From: Streptomyces sp. NBC_00285
Lineage (GTDB): Bacteria; Actinomycetota; Actinomycetes; Streptomycetales; Streptomycetaceae
Length of the DNA: 64,000 bases
Direction of reading: 5' to 3'
NCBI RefSeq assembly: GCF_036174265.1
Contig: NZ_CP108055.1
Location: forward strand, 6,696,001-6,760,000
The notes beneath the pieces were generated by a model, which searched no databases, had not been told where the DNA came from, and saw only the letters and a list, made by a program, of their open reading frames with translations. Below, one piece after another: positions 47,222-55,846 of this stretch (its first letter is position 1; each line of letters begins with the position of its first letter). The translations under genes and the position numbers were made by a program.

Positions 47222-48339
47222 TGGCCGACGATCGCTGTGTCCATCCGGAGGACGCCGAGTCCGCCGGCGGCTCCGTCGCGGGCCGGGCCCCCGGCCGGTG
47301 GCTGGACGCGGAGACGGCCGAGCGCTTGCTGCGCGGCGAGTCACTGGAGAGCGTCGACGCGGCCTCCCGCGACCAGGCCGAACGGCTCGCGAAGACCCTG
47401 GCGGCGCTGACCGCGGAACCCATGTCGGCCGGCGTCGGACTGCCCGGCGAGGAGGCCGCGCTGGCCGCGTTCCGCAAGGTGCGCGCGGAACGTACGGACG
47501 ACTGGGTGAGCCCGTCCTCGGGGGGCCGGCACCGGGCCGGGGACGGCGGACCCGCCGACGCCGGTCTCGTGCGGATCGGCGCCCCGGTCCACAAGTCGGC
47601 TCGCCGGCGCCGTCCCGTGCACTTCGGACTCGCCGCCGTACTGGCCGCCGGTGTGGTGGGCGGGGCCGCGGTCGTGGCCGCAACCGGAACGCCGGGGCCG
47701 TCCGGTGAGGACGATCCGGATCCCGGGACCTCGGTCTCGGTGACCGCCACTCCGGACCGCCCGTACCTCTCTCCTCCGTCCTTCGTCCCGGGGCTCACCC
47801 CGTCACCGGACGCCTCCCCCTCGGGCGAGGCCGGCTCGCCCGACACGGCACGCGGCGACGCCGGGGCGGGTTCCGGGGGCCTGCGTGTCCGTCCCGGCAG
47901 CGACTGGAACGGAGCCGCCTCGGCCTGCCGCGACATCGGCGACGGCAAGAAACTCGCCCCGTTCCGCAAGCGCTCCCTCGAGGACGCCGCCGGGGGCGCG
48001 CCGCGCGTGTGGACGTACTGCAAGGGCGTCCTGTCCGAGAGGGCCGAGGGAGGTACCAAGGCCGGCCCCGACGGACGCAAGGGCACCGGCAAGGGCGGGT
48101 ACCAAGGCCGCGGCGACAACAAGGGCAACAAGGACAACGAGGGCGACGGCAAGAGCGGTCGGGGCGACGGGAACGGCGACAGCGGCGGTCAGTTCACGGC
48201 CCCCCGCAACAGCCTCCGGAACTCCAGCAGCGGCACGCCCAGCGGCAGCGGCACCACCTCTTCCGGCGTCCCGATCGCCTCGCACCAGGCAACGATGTCA
48301 CCGGGCCCGGACCCGAGCCCGACATACAGCGCGCTCTGA
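47221..48339 (+). CDS. Single-span membrane protein paired with sigma factor
   Basis: A 372-residue protein from ATG 47221 (GTG 47218 is adjacent). A polar N-terminal half contains a short helical region (ERLLRGESLESVDAASRDQA) of the type seen in sigma partners. One membrane helix (about 138-160) and a Pro/Ser/Thr linker follow. The outer domain reads ASACRDIGDGKKLAPFRKRS...AAGGAPRVWTYCKGVL, with the same two-Cys layout as the protein at 15418. The C-terminal 90 residues are Gly/Asn/Asp/Lys-rich and low in complexity. A role in controlling the coupled sigma factor is inferred. Confidence 0.75.
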   Translation: MADDRCVHPEDAESAGGSVAGRAPGRWLDAETAERLLRGESLESVDAASRDQAERLAKTLAALTAEPMSAGVGLPGEEAALAAFRKVRAERTDDWVSPSSGGRHRAGDGGPADAGLVRIGAPVHKSARRRRPVHFGLAAVLAAGVVGGAAVVAATGTPGPSGEDDPDPGTSVSVTATPDRPYLSPPSFVPGLTPSPDASPSGEAGSPDTARGDAGAGSGGLRVRPGSDWNGAASACRDIGDGKKLAPFRKRSLEDAAGGAPRVWTYCKGVLSERAEGGTKAGPDGRKGTGKGGYQGRGDNKGNKDNEGDGKSGRGDGNGDSGGQFTAPRNSLRNSSSGTPSGSGTTSSGVPIASHQATMSPGPDPSPTYSAL

Positions 48340-48501
48340 CCTTTACGAACCCCGCCGGCCTGCCCGTTCCGTGTCCGCCGCGGATCCGGTCGCGGTGCGT
48401 GTGACGTTTTCGGCCGCTGTGGCGCAGTAGTGAGTGAGCCGACTGGTCATCGGCCGTCGCACAGAGCCGGGGTTCCCCCCGTACCTACGGCTCGTGCACT
48501 C

Positions 48502-48540
48502 GGCGCGGGCGGGACACGTTCCCCCGGTCCCGTCCGCGCC
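48502..48540 (-). terminator. Terminator of the L,D-transpeptidase gene
   Basis: Arms GGCGCGGGCGGGAC (48502-48515) and GTCCCGTCCGCGCC (48527-48540) pair with one mismatch around an 11-nt loop, 20 bp past the stop. Confidence 0.65.
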
Positions 48541-48560
48541 CCTTACTTCCCTCGCGGCAC

Positions 48561-49415
48561 TCACCAGTGGACGACGACCTTGTCGCCGTTCCGCACCTGG
48601 CCGAACAGGTCCGCGATCGCCGCCTCGTCCCTGACGTTGACGCAGCCGTGCGAGGCGCCCGCGTACCCGTTGGCCGCGAAGTCCGCGGAGTAGTGCACCG
48701 CCTGGCCGCCGCTGAAGAACATCGCGTACGGCATCGGGGAGTCGTAGAGCGTCGACACGTGGTGGCGGGACTTCCAGTAGATGCTGAACACACCTTCCCG
48801 GGTCGGTGTGCCCACCGAGCCGAAACGGACCGACACGGTCCGCATCGTCCGCCCGTCGATCATCCAGCGCAGTGTCCGGCTCGTCTTGCTGATGCACAGC
48901 ACCCGCCCGGTCAGACAGCGCGCGTCCGGCGCGTCGGCCGGCTGCCCGCCCATCAGATACAGCTCCCACTTGCCCGGCTCGTGCGTCATCCTCAGCAGCC
49001 GCTGCCAGGTGACCGCGTCGGTCTTCCCCGTCCTCGGCAGCCCGCGCTTGCCCTGGAACCCCTCGACCGCCCGCTCGGTGAGGTCGTCGTACGACCCCGT
49101 CGGCCCGTCGTAGAGCCAGGCGACCTGACGCAGCCGGGCCTGGAGCTCCCGCACATCCCGCCCGGAGTCGCCGCGCGACCACAGCACGGCGGGCGCGGCG
49201 GAACCGGTCGGCGGTGTCGCGCTCGGCTTCCGGTCGTCCTCCGCGGGCGGCGTGCTGCGCTTGGGGACCTCGATCCGCACCGGCAGATGCCGTTTGCCGT
49301 CCCCGTCCCCGTCGGACCGCACGGTGCAGCCGCCGGCCACCGCCAGGACCAGCAGCGCGGCGGCCCCTCTCCCCATGGCTGTCCTCATGGCCGTACTCAT
49401 GCCCGTACTACGCAT
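48561..49415 (-). CDS. L,D-transpeptidase lipoprotein (YkuD domain)
   Basis: A 284-residue lipoprotein from ATG 49415 behind GGGGG. A lipobox (LAVAGGC) ends the signal peptide. A peptidoglycan-binding PG_binding_1 motif (SRGDSGRDVRELQARLRQVA, about residues 90-150) and a C-terminal YkuD domain with the catalytic SHGCVNVRD follow. The enzyme makes 3-3 crosslinks in peptidoglycan or attaches proteins to it, at the outer face of the membrane. The preceding gene pair is on the opposite strand. Confidence 0.93.
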   Translation of the reverse strand: MRSTGMSTAMRTAMGRGAAALLVLAVAGGCTVRSDGDGDGKRHLPVRIEVPKRSTPPAEDDRKPSATPPTGSAAPAVLWSRGDSGRDVRELQARLRQVAWLYDGPTGSYDDLTERAVEGFQGKRGLPRTGKTDAVTWQRLLRMTHEPGKWELYLMGGQPADAPDARCLTGRVLCISKTSRTLRWMIDGRTMRTVSVRFGSVGTPTREGVFSIYWKSRHHVSTLYDSPMPYAMFFSGGQAVHYSADFAANGYAGASHGCVNVRDEAAIADLFGQVRNGDKVVVHW

Positions 49416-49523
49416 CCGGACCCCCTGCCGTCTCACCCACATCCCCCGAGATGTCTCCCCGCGCAGGCCCGGTCGCGAACGACCCGGCGGCGTTCTGTAC
49501 GGGACCGCAACACGGTGGTGGGC

Positions 49524-49953
49524 ATGACGCGTGAGCCGGAGTCCGGACGGCCCATCGAACCCGTCTACGGTCCCGAGGACCTGGGGGCGCGGTCGCCGCC
49601 ATCGAGCACGGTTTCCAGAAGGACGAGATCGAGCGCTCCGCCTACCGCGTCGCCCTGGAGACCGACTCCGGCGAGCGGGTGGTCGTGGGCGTCAACCGCT
49701 TCCGGCTCGACGAGGAGGAGCCGTACGAACCGTTGCGGGTCGACCCCGCCATCGAGGCCCAGCAGGCCGAACGCCTCACGAGGCTCCGCGCGGAGCGCGA
49801 CCGGCCCGCGGTGGACGCGGCCCTCACCGCCCTGAAGAAGGCGGCCGAGGGCGAGGACAACGTCCTGTACCCGATGAAGGACGCGCTGAAGGCCTGTCGG
49901 AGTCCGTCGGCATCCGTGTCGACCTCTCGGTGGACACGCTCCTCGACGGCTGA
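49524..49953 (+). pseudogene. Methylmalonyl-CoA mutase large subunit, internal deletion
   Basis: ATG 49524 begins TREPESGRPIEPVYGPEDL, the N-terminus of MCM-type acyl-CoA mutases. It passes out of frame directly into GGAVAAIEHGFQKDEIERSA and VVVGVNRFRLDEEEPYEPLR plus KKAAEGEDNVLYPMKDAL, which belong to the C-terminal end of the same large chain. Some 400 or more central codons, with the substrate-binding barrel, are gone. The end is also altered (SPSASV... in one frame, GLSESVGIRVDL in the other). The gene cannot give an active enzyme. The loss looks like a single deletion joining two GG-rich sites. Confidence 0.75.
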
Positions 49954-49959
49954 TCGCCC

Positions 49960-51357
49960 TCACGCTCCGAACCGGCCCAGGTGGTCCATGAGCCCGGCCG
50001 CCTGGTCACCGGCCCAGCCGACGTAACCGTCCGGACGCACCAGGAACAGCCCCTTTCCGTACGACGGCTGGTCGTCACCCGTGACCACCCGCACCGAGTC
50101 CGGCAGCCGCGGTGTCTCGACGCCGACCGCGACCAGCGTCCAGTGCGGGCCCCGGAACGCGTCGAAGAGGCGCACGCCGGCCAGCTTGCCGTCGGGGGCG
50201 CGGTCGCCCGCGCGGAGTCCGCCCGGTGCCGGGCGCGTCTCCTCCGTCAGGGACGACTCCCGGTATCCCAGGCCCAGTTGGCGGGTCGCCTCGCCCCGGC
50301 GGACCTCTCCTCGGTGCACGCCCGTCGAGATGCCGAGCATCTGCGCGGCGATGGGGCGGCGCTCCTCCTCGTAGGTGTCCAGGAGGGCGGCCGGGGCACC
50401 GGCCCGCAGCACCGCGCCCAGCTTCCACCCCAGGTTGTACGCGTCCTGGACGCTCGTGTTGAGACCCTGGCCGCCGGCCGGGGAGTGCACGTGGGCCGCG
50501 TCACCGGCGAGGAAGACCCGGCCGGAGCGGAAGCTGTCCGCGAGTGCCGCGCGGGGCCGGAAGTCGGAGGCCCAGCGGATCTCGGTCACCGCCTCGGGGG
50601 CGAGGTGGGATCGGGCCGCGACGACCTCGCGGACGGCGTCCAGGGAGAGGTTCACCCGCGTGCCCTCCGGGAACTGGGCCACGACCTGGAAGTCCTCCGT
50701 GCCGGCGAGCGGGCAGATCGAGAGATAGCCGGAGCCCTCCCCGCGGGGCGGGAAGATGTGCCAGTTGTCCCGGTCCAGGCCGGTGATGCGGGCGTCCGCG
50801 ACGAGCAGCGGGTGGGGGTCGACCGTCTCGCCGGTCATGCCGATGCCGAGCGTGCGGCGGACGACCGAGCGCCCGCCGTCGGCGGCGACCACGTACCGGG
50901 CGCGGACGTCCTGGCCCGCCGCGAAACGTACGGTCACCCCCTCCGTGTCCTGTTCGAACCCCACGGCCTCCCGGCCGAAGGACACCCGCCCGCCCAGTTC
51001 CTCCAGCCGTGCGGACAGCACCTCCTGGGTGCGCCACTGGGGGACCATCCATGGCGCGTTGTACGGCGAGTCCTCCGTCGACTCGGCCGGGTCGAACATC
51101 CGGTGCTCGCCGACCCGCTCGCCGTCCTGCCAGACCATCCCGACGGGGTACTCGCCGCCGACCGCGAGGATCGCGTCGAGCACGCCGAGGTCGTCGAAGA
51201 CCTCCATGGTGCGCGGCTGGAGACCCTTGCCACGTGAGCCCGGGAACAGCCGGTCCGCCTTCTCCACGACCAGCGCGTCCACACCGCGCCGGGCGAGGTC
51301 GATGCCGAGGGCGAGGCCGGTGGGGCCCGCGCCGACGATCAGTACGTCCGTGTTCAC
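49960..51357 (-). CDS. FAD-dependent aromatic monooxygenase
   Basis: A 465-residue flavoprotein hydroxylase from GTG 51357, behind AAGGAGAT. Visible motifs are the FAD-binding GAGPTGLALGIDLARRG (about residues 9-25), the DG-type block YVVAADGGRSVVRRTLG and the FAD ribityl motif RVFLAGDAAHVHSPAGGQGL. It belongs to the PheA/TfdB and tetracycline- or anthracycline-hydroxylating group that uses NAD(P)H and O2. The substrate is unknown; xenobiotic or antibiotic modification is likely given the TetR partner. Its promoter region carries two identical operators. Confidence 0.88.
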   Translation of the reverse strand: MNTDVLIVGAGPTGLALGIDLARRGVDALVVEKADRLFPGSRGKGLQPRTMEVFDDLGVLDAILAVGGEYPVGMVWQDGERVGEHRMFDPAESTEDSPYNAPWMVPQWRTQEVLSARLEELGGRVSFGREAVGFEQDTEGVTVRFAAGQDVRARYVVAADGGRSVVRRTLGIGMTGETVDPHPLLVADARITGLDRDNWHIFPPRGEGSGYLSICPLAGTEDFQVVAQFPEGTRVNLSLDAVREVVAARSHLAPEAVTEIRWASDFRPRAALADSFRSGRVFLAGDAAHVHSPAGGQGLNTSVQDAYNLGWKLGAVLRAGAPAALLDTYEEERRPIAAQMLGISTGVHRGEVRRGEATRQLGLGYRESSLTEETRPAPGGLRAGDRAPDGKLAGVRLFDAFRGPHWTLVAVGVETPRLPDSVRVVTGDDQPSYGKGLFLVRPDGYVGWAGDQAAGLMDHLGRFGA

Positions 51358-51366
51358 ACTTATCTC

Positions 51367-51381
51367 CTTAACACTGTTAAG
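51367..51381. promoter_or_regulatory. TetR operator, copy 1
   Basis: CTTAAC-act-GTTAAG, a perfect 6+6 palindrome next to the monooxygenase ribosome site, so binding would block that transcript. Confidence 0.7.
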
Positions 51382-51403
51382 TGCCGTCGGCTCCGAGGGT
51401 GCC

Positions 51404-51418
51404 CTTAACGCTGTTAAG
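51404..51418. promoter_or_regulatory. TetR operator, copy 2
   Basis: CTTAAC-gct-GTTAAG, same half-sites as copy 1, 37 bp centre to centre. It lies ten bases before the TetR start, consistent with autorepression. Confidence 0.7.
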
Positions 51419-51427
51419 CTGTCAAGT

Positions 51428-52084
51428 GTGAGTACGGAGAAACGCCCGCCCCTCGACCGCGCGAGGGTCGCCGACACCGCCCTGAAGCTCCTGAACGAGG
51501 TCGGCCTCGACGGCCTCAGCCTGCGGGCCATCGCCAGGGAACTCGACGTCAAGGCCCCCGCCCTGTACTGGCACTTCAAGGACAAGCAGGCGCTGCTCGA
51601 CGAGATGGCGACGGAGATGTTCCGGCGCATGATCGCCGGGGCCGAACTCGACCCCACCGACACCTGGCGCGAACGGCTGCTCAAGTCCAACCGCGGACTG
51701 CGCACCGCCCTGCTCGGCTACCGCGACGGCGCCAAGGTCTACAGCGGCTCACGCTTCACGGGCCTGGTCCACGTCGAGCAGATGGAGGAGACCCTGCGCC
51801 TGTTCACGGCCGCCGGTCTCACCCTCGCGCAGGCGGTCCGGGCCACGTCGACGTCGTTCTTCTACACCCTGGGCTTCGTCACCGAGGAACAGGGCGTGGA
51901 GCCCCTGCCGGGCGAGCGCCGGGAGGGGTTCGACGTGGTGGAACGCGCGCAGGTGATGGCCGGCTTCCCGTTGTCGGCGGCGGCGGGCGCGGAGATCTTC
52001 CAGGACTTCGACCGGCACTACGAGGAGGGGCTGGCCCTGGTGCTGGCGGGAATCGAGCAGCAGTACCGGCCTACCGCGCCCTGA
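51428..52084 (+). CDS. TetR-family repressor
   Basis: A 218-residue regulator from GTG 51428. The N-terminal helix-turn-helix (ADTALKLLNEVGLDGLSLRA, KAPALYWHFKDKQALLDEMA) is of the TetR class proper. The C-terminal ligand domain reads GSRFTGLVHVEQMEETLRLF, then FFYTLGFVTEEQG, as in TetR_C_1 proteins. It is divergent from the monooxygenase and probably represses both genes from the two palindromes until an aromatic ligand binds. The start lies so close to the operator that the transcript may be leaderless. It overlaps the convergent methyltransferase gene by 14 bp. Confidence 0.92.
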   Translation: MSTEKRPPLDRARVADTALKLLNEVGLDGLSLRAIARELDVKAPALYWHFKDKQALLDEMATEMFRRMIAGAELDPTDTWRERLLKSNRGLRTALLGYRDGAKVYSGSRFTGLVHVEQMEETLRLFTAAGLTLAQAVRATSTSFFYTLGFVTEEQGVEPLPGERREGFDVVERAQVMAGFPLSAAAGAEIFQDFDRHYEEGLALVLAGIEQQYRPTAP

Positions 52085-52943
52085 CCTTCCGCACCGCGCG
52101 TGTGACCACGGGCGGCAGCAGGTCCACGGCGATCCGGCGGGCCGGAGAGCGCCGCGGCCGCGGAGGAGGGCTCGGCGCGGCCACGGGCTCCACATAGTGC
52201 CGGGAGCGCGGGAACGACGGCGCCTGCATCTTCTGCGCCCGCGCCCGCACCAGCCGGTGACCGGCCGCCTCCTGCACACTCAGGCCGACGTCCGTGCGCT
52301 CCTGGAGCATGGCCAGCAACTCCTCCTGGACCGGCTCCGGATCGCCCCAGGTCGCGTACAGCTTCTGCGTGCTGAGGCAGATCGGCCGCAGATCGCGGTT
52401 GAGCACCGCCTCCCACACGGCGACCGAGACGCCCGGGGTGTGCTCGGAGCGGAAGTCGTCCAGGACGACGATCCCGTCGGGGAGCAGGATCTCGCGGGCG
52501 GCGCCGATGTCGCCGTACACGTGCTCGTACAGGTGCGACGCGTCGATGTGGACGAACCGGCAGGTGCCCGGCGCCACTTCGCCGGGGACGACCGAGGTGG
52601 GCCCCTCGATCACTCTCGGCAGGGCGTCGTGGAAGGAGAGGTAGTTCCGCTCGAAGGCCTGCCGGGTGAGGGAGGCGTACGACTTCGTGGTCTCCGCGCG
52701 GTTGGCGCCGTCCGGTGCCTCGCCCCCGAACAGGTCGCACACCGTGAACCGCTCGCCGTCCCGCAGGTGCTGCCCGAGCAGGATCGCGCTCTTGCCCATG
52801 TACGCGCCCAGTTCCAGCAGGTCACCCGGCTTCTCCTGACGTCGCAGGAACCAGCTGAACAGCATTTGGTCGAGCGGCGGGAACCACCCGGGTACGTCAC
52901 GGAATTCACCGGGATACGTGTACGTCTGCTGTGCGTCACCCAT
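52071..52943 (-). CDS. Class I SAM-dependent methyltransferase
   Basis: A 290-residue soluble protein with the SAM-binding LLELGAYMGKSAILLGQ (motif I, about residues 42-58), VCDLFGG (motif II) and an acidic CRFVHIDASHLYEHVYGDIG block, followed by LPDGIVVLDDF. This matches Methyltransf_24-type enzymes found in sugar and polysaccharide pathways. A basic Pro-rich tail of about 50 residues may hold it at the membrane. It begins the surface-polymer region, and the target is unknown. Confidence 0.85.
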   Translation of the reverse strand: MGDAQQTYTYPGEFRDVPGWFPPLDQMLFSWFLRRQEKPGDLLELGAYMGKSAILLGQHLRDGERFTVCDLFGGEAPDGANRAETTKSYASLTRQAFERNYLSFHDALPRVIEGPTSVVPGEVAPGTCRFVHIDASHLYEHVYGDIGAAREILLPDGIVVLDDFRSEHTPGVSVAVWEAVLNRDLRPICLSTQKLYATWGDPEPVQEELLAMLQERTDVGLSVQEAAGHRLVRARAQKMQAPSFPRSRHYVEPVAAPSPPPRPRRSPARRIAVDLLPPVVTRAVRKVRAR

Positions 52944-53021
52944 GAGTCCAGTCTGCTCACCCGGCGGCTGTCGCGCGGGCGGAGAAGCGAACGCCAGGTG
53001 AACAGCTCCGCACGCCTTGGT

Positions 53022-54152
53022 TCAGCGTGCCTTGCCGAGCGCCGTACGCAGTCGTGGGGCCAGCGGCTTCTCGACGAACCGGTTCATGAGCCAGGCCAGC
53101 GACAGCATCACGGCGATCGTCAGGGCGAAGGTCACCGACGACGGGAGGCCCAGACTGCGGTGCAGGGCGTGGACGACCACCCAGCCCAGGTGTTCGTGGA
53201 CCAGGTAGAAGGGGTACGTCAGCGCCCCGGCCACCGTCAGCCAGCGCCAGTTCGCCCAGCCCAGCCAGCCCAGCGCGATCGCCGCGACCGCGATGAAGCC
53301 GAAGGCGACCACCAGCACGATGCCCAGCGAGGTGCGGTGCGCGAAGGCGTTGGGGTCGGACACGTTCCACAGCGACTTGACCGCGTAGTGCTGCCCGATC
53401 AGGAAACTGACCACCACGATGCCCCACGCGTACACGTCCCGCCGGTCGCGGTGGACGAGGTAGAGGCCGACGCCGCCGATGAAGAAGGAGGCGTACTCCG
53501 GCATGAACACCATGTCGAGCAGCGGCTGGTGCAGGGTCTGGGTGATCGCCGCCGCCAGTGTCCAGCCCGCGCAGAACATGACGACCCGGCGCCGGGAGGC
53601 CCCGGGCAGGACCACGCACAGCGCGAACAAGGCGTAGAAGCGGACCTCCGCCCACAGCGTCCAGCAGACACCCAGCACCCGGTCGACGCCCAGCGGCATC
53701 TGAAGCATCGTCATGTTCACCATGACGTCGCTCGGCGACAGTGCTTTGTAGGCGACCGCAGGCAGCGCGAACACCGCCGTGACCAGCAGGACGGCCGCCC
53801 AGTAGGCGGGAAACAGCCGGGAGACACGGGAGGCGAAGAACGACTGCAGGGTCCGGCCCCAGCCGCTCATGCAGATCACGAATCCGCTGATCACGAAAAA
53901 GACCTGGACGCCGAGGCAGCCGTAGGAGAAATAGGTGTGCAGCGTCGGGAACTGGTGTTGTGCGGAATTTCCCCAGGCCCGGGTGATGTCGCCGCCGCGG
54001 CCGCCGTAGTGGTACGCGGCCACCATCAGCGCGGCCACCAGTCGCAGTCCGTCCAGGGCCCGCAGCCGGGTCTCCCGGGGGCGTGGTGCGGGCAGTGGCC
54101 CTTCCGGCCGCCGGGGCAGGTCGGGTGCCGGCCGGACGGTCATGCTGGTCAC
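53022..54152 (-). CDS. Acyltransferase 3 (OafA/YrhL-type)
   Basis: A 376-residue membrane protein with about ten helices and the family signatures RLRALDGLRLVAALMVAAYH (catalytic His), GVQVFFVISGFVI, RVSRLFPAYW and WTLWAEVRFY. Such enzymes transfer acyl groups, often acetyl, to extracytoplasmic sugars. It likely decorates the polymer made by its neighbours. The gene diverges from the glycosyltransferase operon that follows. Confidence 0.9.
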   Translation of the reverse strand: MTSMTVRPAPDLPRRPEGPLPAPRPRETRLRALDGLRLVAALMVAAYHYGGRGGDITRAWGNSAQHQFPTLHTYFSYGCLGVQVFFVISGFVICMSGWGRTLQSFFASRVSRLFPAYWAAVLLVTAVFALPAVAYKALSPSDVMVNMTMLQMPLGVDRVLGVCWTLWAEVRFYALFALCVVLPGASRRRVVMFCAGWTLAAAITQTLHQPLLDMVFMPEYASFFIGGVGLYLVHRDRRDVYAWGIVVVSFLIGQHYAVKSLWNVSDPNAFAHRTSLGIVLVVAFGFIAVAAIALGWLGWANWRWLTVAGALTYPFYLVHEHLGWVVVHALHRSLGLPSSVTFALTIAVMLSLAWLMNRFVEKPLAPRLRTALGKAR

Positions 54153-54382
54153 GGATATCCCCTTCGCAAGCTCTGAAGAGCCTAAGTGACTGCTGTGGAC
54201 GCGCCCAGCACGTTAGTCCGAATCACGGGGATGTCTTACTCGCCGGACCAACGATTGGCCTTCTGGTCCCGGTGAGTTCACCTGTATGTCGTTTTGGCTT
54301 CCTAAGTTCGCCCACAATCCCCTCACGTTGCAGTAAACCCATGAACTTGCCTTTGCTTTGGTGAGAAAACAACAGGAGTGCC

Positions 54383-55846
54383 ATGACGACGGTCCAGAAG
54401 AGACGTGCACGCGCGCGTGGCGGGGAGCTGGACGAATGCCTGCGCGCCTGCGCGGCGCACAGCGGCAAGATCGTGGGCAGCGTCGACCGCCGCCGCGTGG
54501 AACTCGGTGAACAGCTGCGCAAGTTGCTCGTCGTGTGGGGGACCACCGCCACGGCCGCCCCGGCGACGCCCCCCACGTCCGGTGCGACCGCCTTGCTGAA
54601 GCGGGCCGTCAAGGGGGCGTCGAGCCCCTCCGTGAACATTCCGGCCGAGCTGCTGGACGTCCTGCTGGCCGTCGCCAACAAGGCACTCGAGTGCGGCTAC
54701 GACGACGAGCTGAACCTCGCCCTGATCATCAGCGACACCGTCCTCGCCCAGCGGAAGAACTCCCGCGCCGGCTGGCGGCTGCGCGCCCGGCTCCTGGAGG
54801 CGCTCGGCGAGGAGACCGAGGCCCTGGAGGCGTACGAGAAGTACCTGAGCCTCACCGACGACGACGGCTTCGGTGTCCGCGCCCGCATCGCGGGCCTGCG
54901 CATCGCGGGGGACAAGGAGCGCGAGCTGCTGGAGCTGCTCACGCGCCAGGTCCCCGGCGCCCGCGCCTTCTCCGGCCGCCCCGCCACCGACGTGTGGGCC
55001 GAGGGGCTGGCCGCGCACGCCGTCGCCGACTGGGCCGCGGCCGAGCCCCGGCTGGTGGGAGCGCTCCTCTCGCTGGCCGGCGAGAGCGCCCCCGTGCAGG
55101 AGCGCCAGGAACTGCTCAGTCAGTACCTCGACCTGCGCTCCACCGAGGACACCGATCTCACCGCCCTCACCGAGGCCGTCGAGCTCTACGCCGAGCAGCG
55201 CCGCAACCGCATGCGCGGCCCGGTCGACGACCCCACCGTCGGCGGCGTGCAGTGGATCACCCTGGGCGAGTTCCGCAACCTGATCGCCGGCAAGTCGATC
55301 TGCCTGATCGCCAACTCCGGGCGCGTCGGCGCGAGTTCGATGGGCAAGGAGATCGACGCGTACGACATCGTCGTCCGCTTCAACTCGTACAGGATCGACC
55401 CGAAGCACACCGGCAGCAGGACCGACGTCCACGCCACGATCCACAAGCACGGCTTCAACTGGGACCAGCAGGTCACCACCCGGCTCGTCTTCGGCGGCGT
55501 CTCCGGCGACTGGAAGTACTCGCTGCGCAACCGCCTGGTGCCCGGCGCCCAGACCTACCTGGGCGACGAGTCGCTGCGCTGGCCCGTGCGCAACATCGGC
55601 AAGGTCTCGACCGACGTCTGGTCGGGCATCCCGACCTCCGGCTTCAACATGCTGTGGCTGCTGGACTTCCTCGACGTGAGCCCGAAGCTCGACCTGATCG
55701 GCTTCGACTTCTACGAGAGCGGCGCCTACCGACTCCAGGAGGCGATGAAGCTCGCCATCACATCCGTGCACGAATACACCAGCGAGAAGGCATGGGTCAT
55801 GGAGCGGGCCCAGAGCGTGACCGACATGAGGATATCCCTGCGATGA
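54383..55846 (+). CDS. GT29 sialyltransferase-like glycosyltransferase
   Basis: A 487-residue cytosolic protein. The first 270 residues are helical and TPR-like (ALEAYEKYLSLTDDDGFGVR). The C-terminal 220 residues carry the sialylmotif-L-like block ICLIANSGRVGASSMGKEID, YDIVVRFNSYRI and GSRTDVHATI, then STDVWSGIPTSGFNMLWLLD. GT29 is chiefly known from eukaryotic sialyltransferases that use CMP-sialic acids. In streptomycetes a Kdn- or sialic-acid-like wall polymer (teichulosonic acid) could be the product, which is inference. Its stop overlaps the next start (ATGA). Confidence 0.82.
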   Translation: MTTVQKRRARARGGELDECLRACAAHSGKIVGSVDRRRVELGEQLRKLLVVWGTTATAAPATPPTSGATALLKRAVKGASSPSVNIPAELLDVLLAVANKALECGYDDELNLALIISDTVLAQRKNSRAGWRLRARLLEALGEETEALEAYEKYLSLTDDDGFGVRARIAGLRIAGDKERELLELLTRQVPGARAFSGRPATDVWAEGLAAHAVADWAAAEPRLVGALLSLAGESAPVQERQELLSQYLDLRSTEDTDLTALTEAVELYAEQRRNRMRGPVDDPTVGGVQWITLGEFRNLIAGKSICLIANSGRVGASSMGKEIDAYDIVVRFNSYRIDPKHTGSRTDVHATIHKHGFNWDQQVTTRLVFGGVSGDWKYSLRNRLVPGAQTYLGDESLRWPVRNIGKVSTDVWSGIPTSGFNMLWLLDFLDVSPKLDLIGFDFYESGAYRLQEAMKLAITSVHEYTSEKAWVMERAQSVTDMRISLR

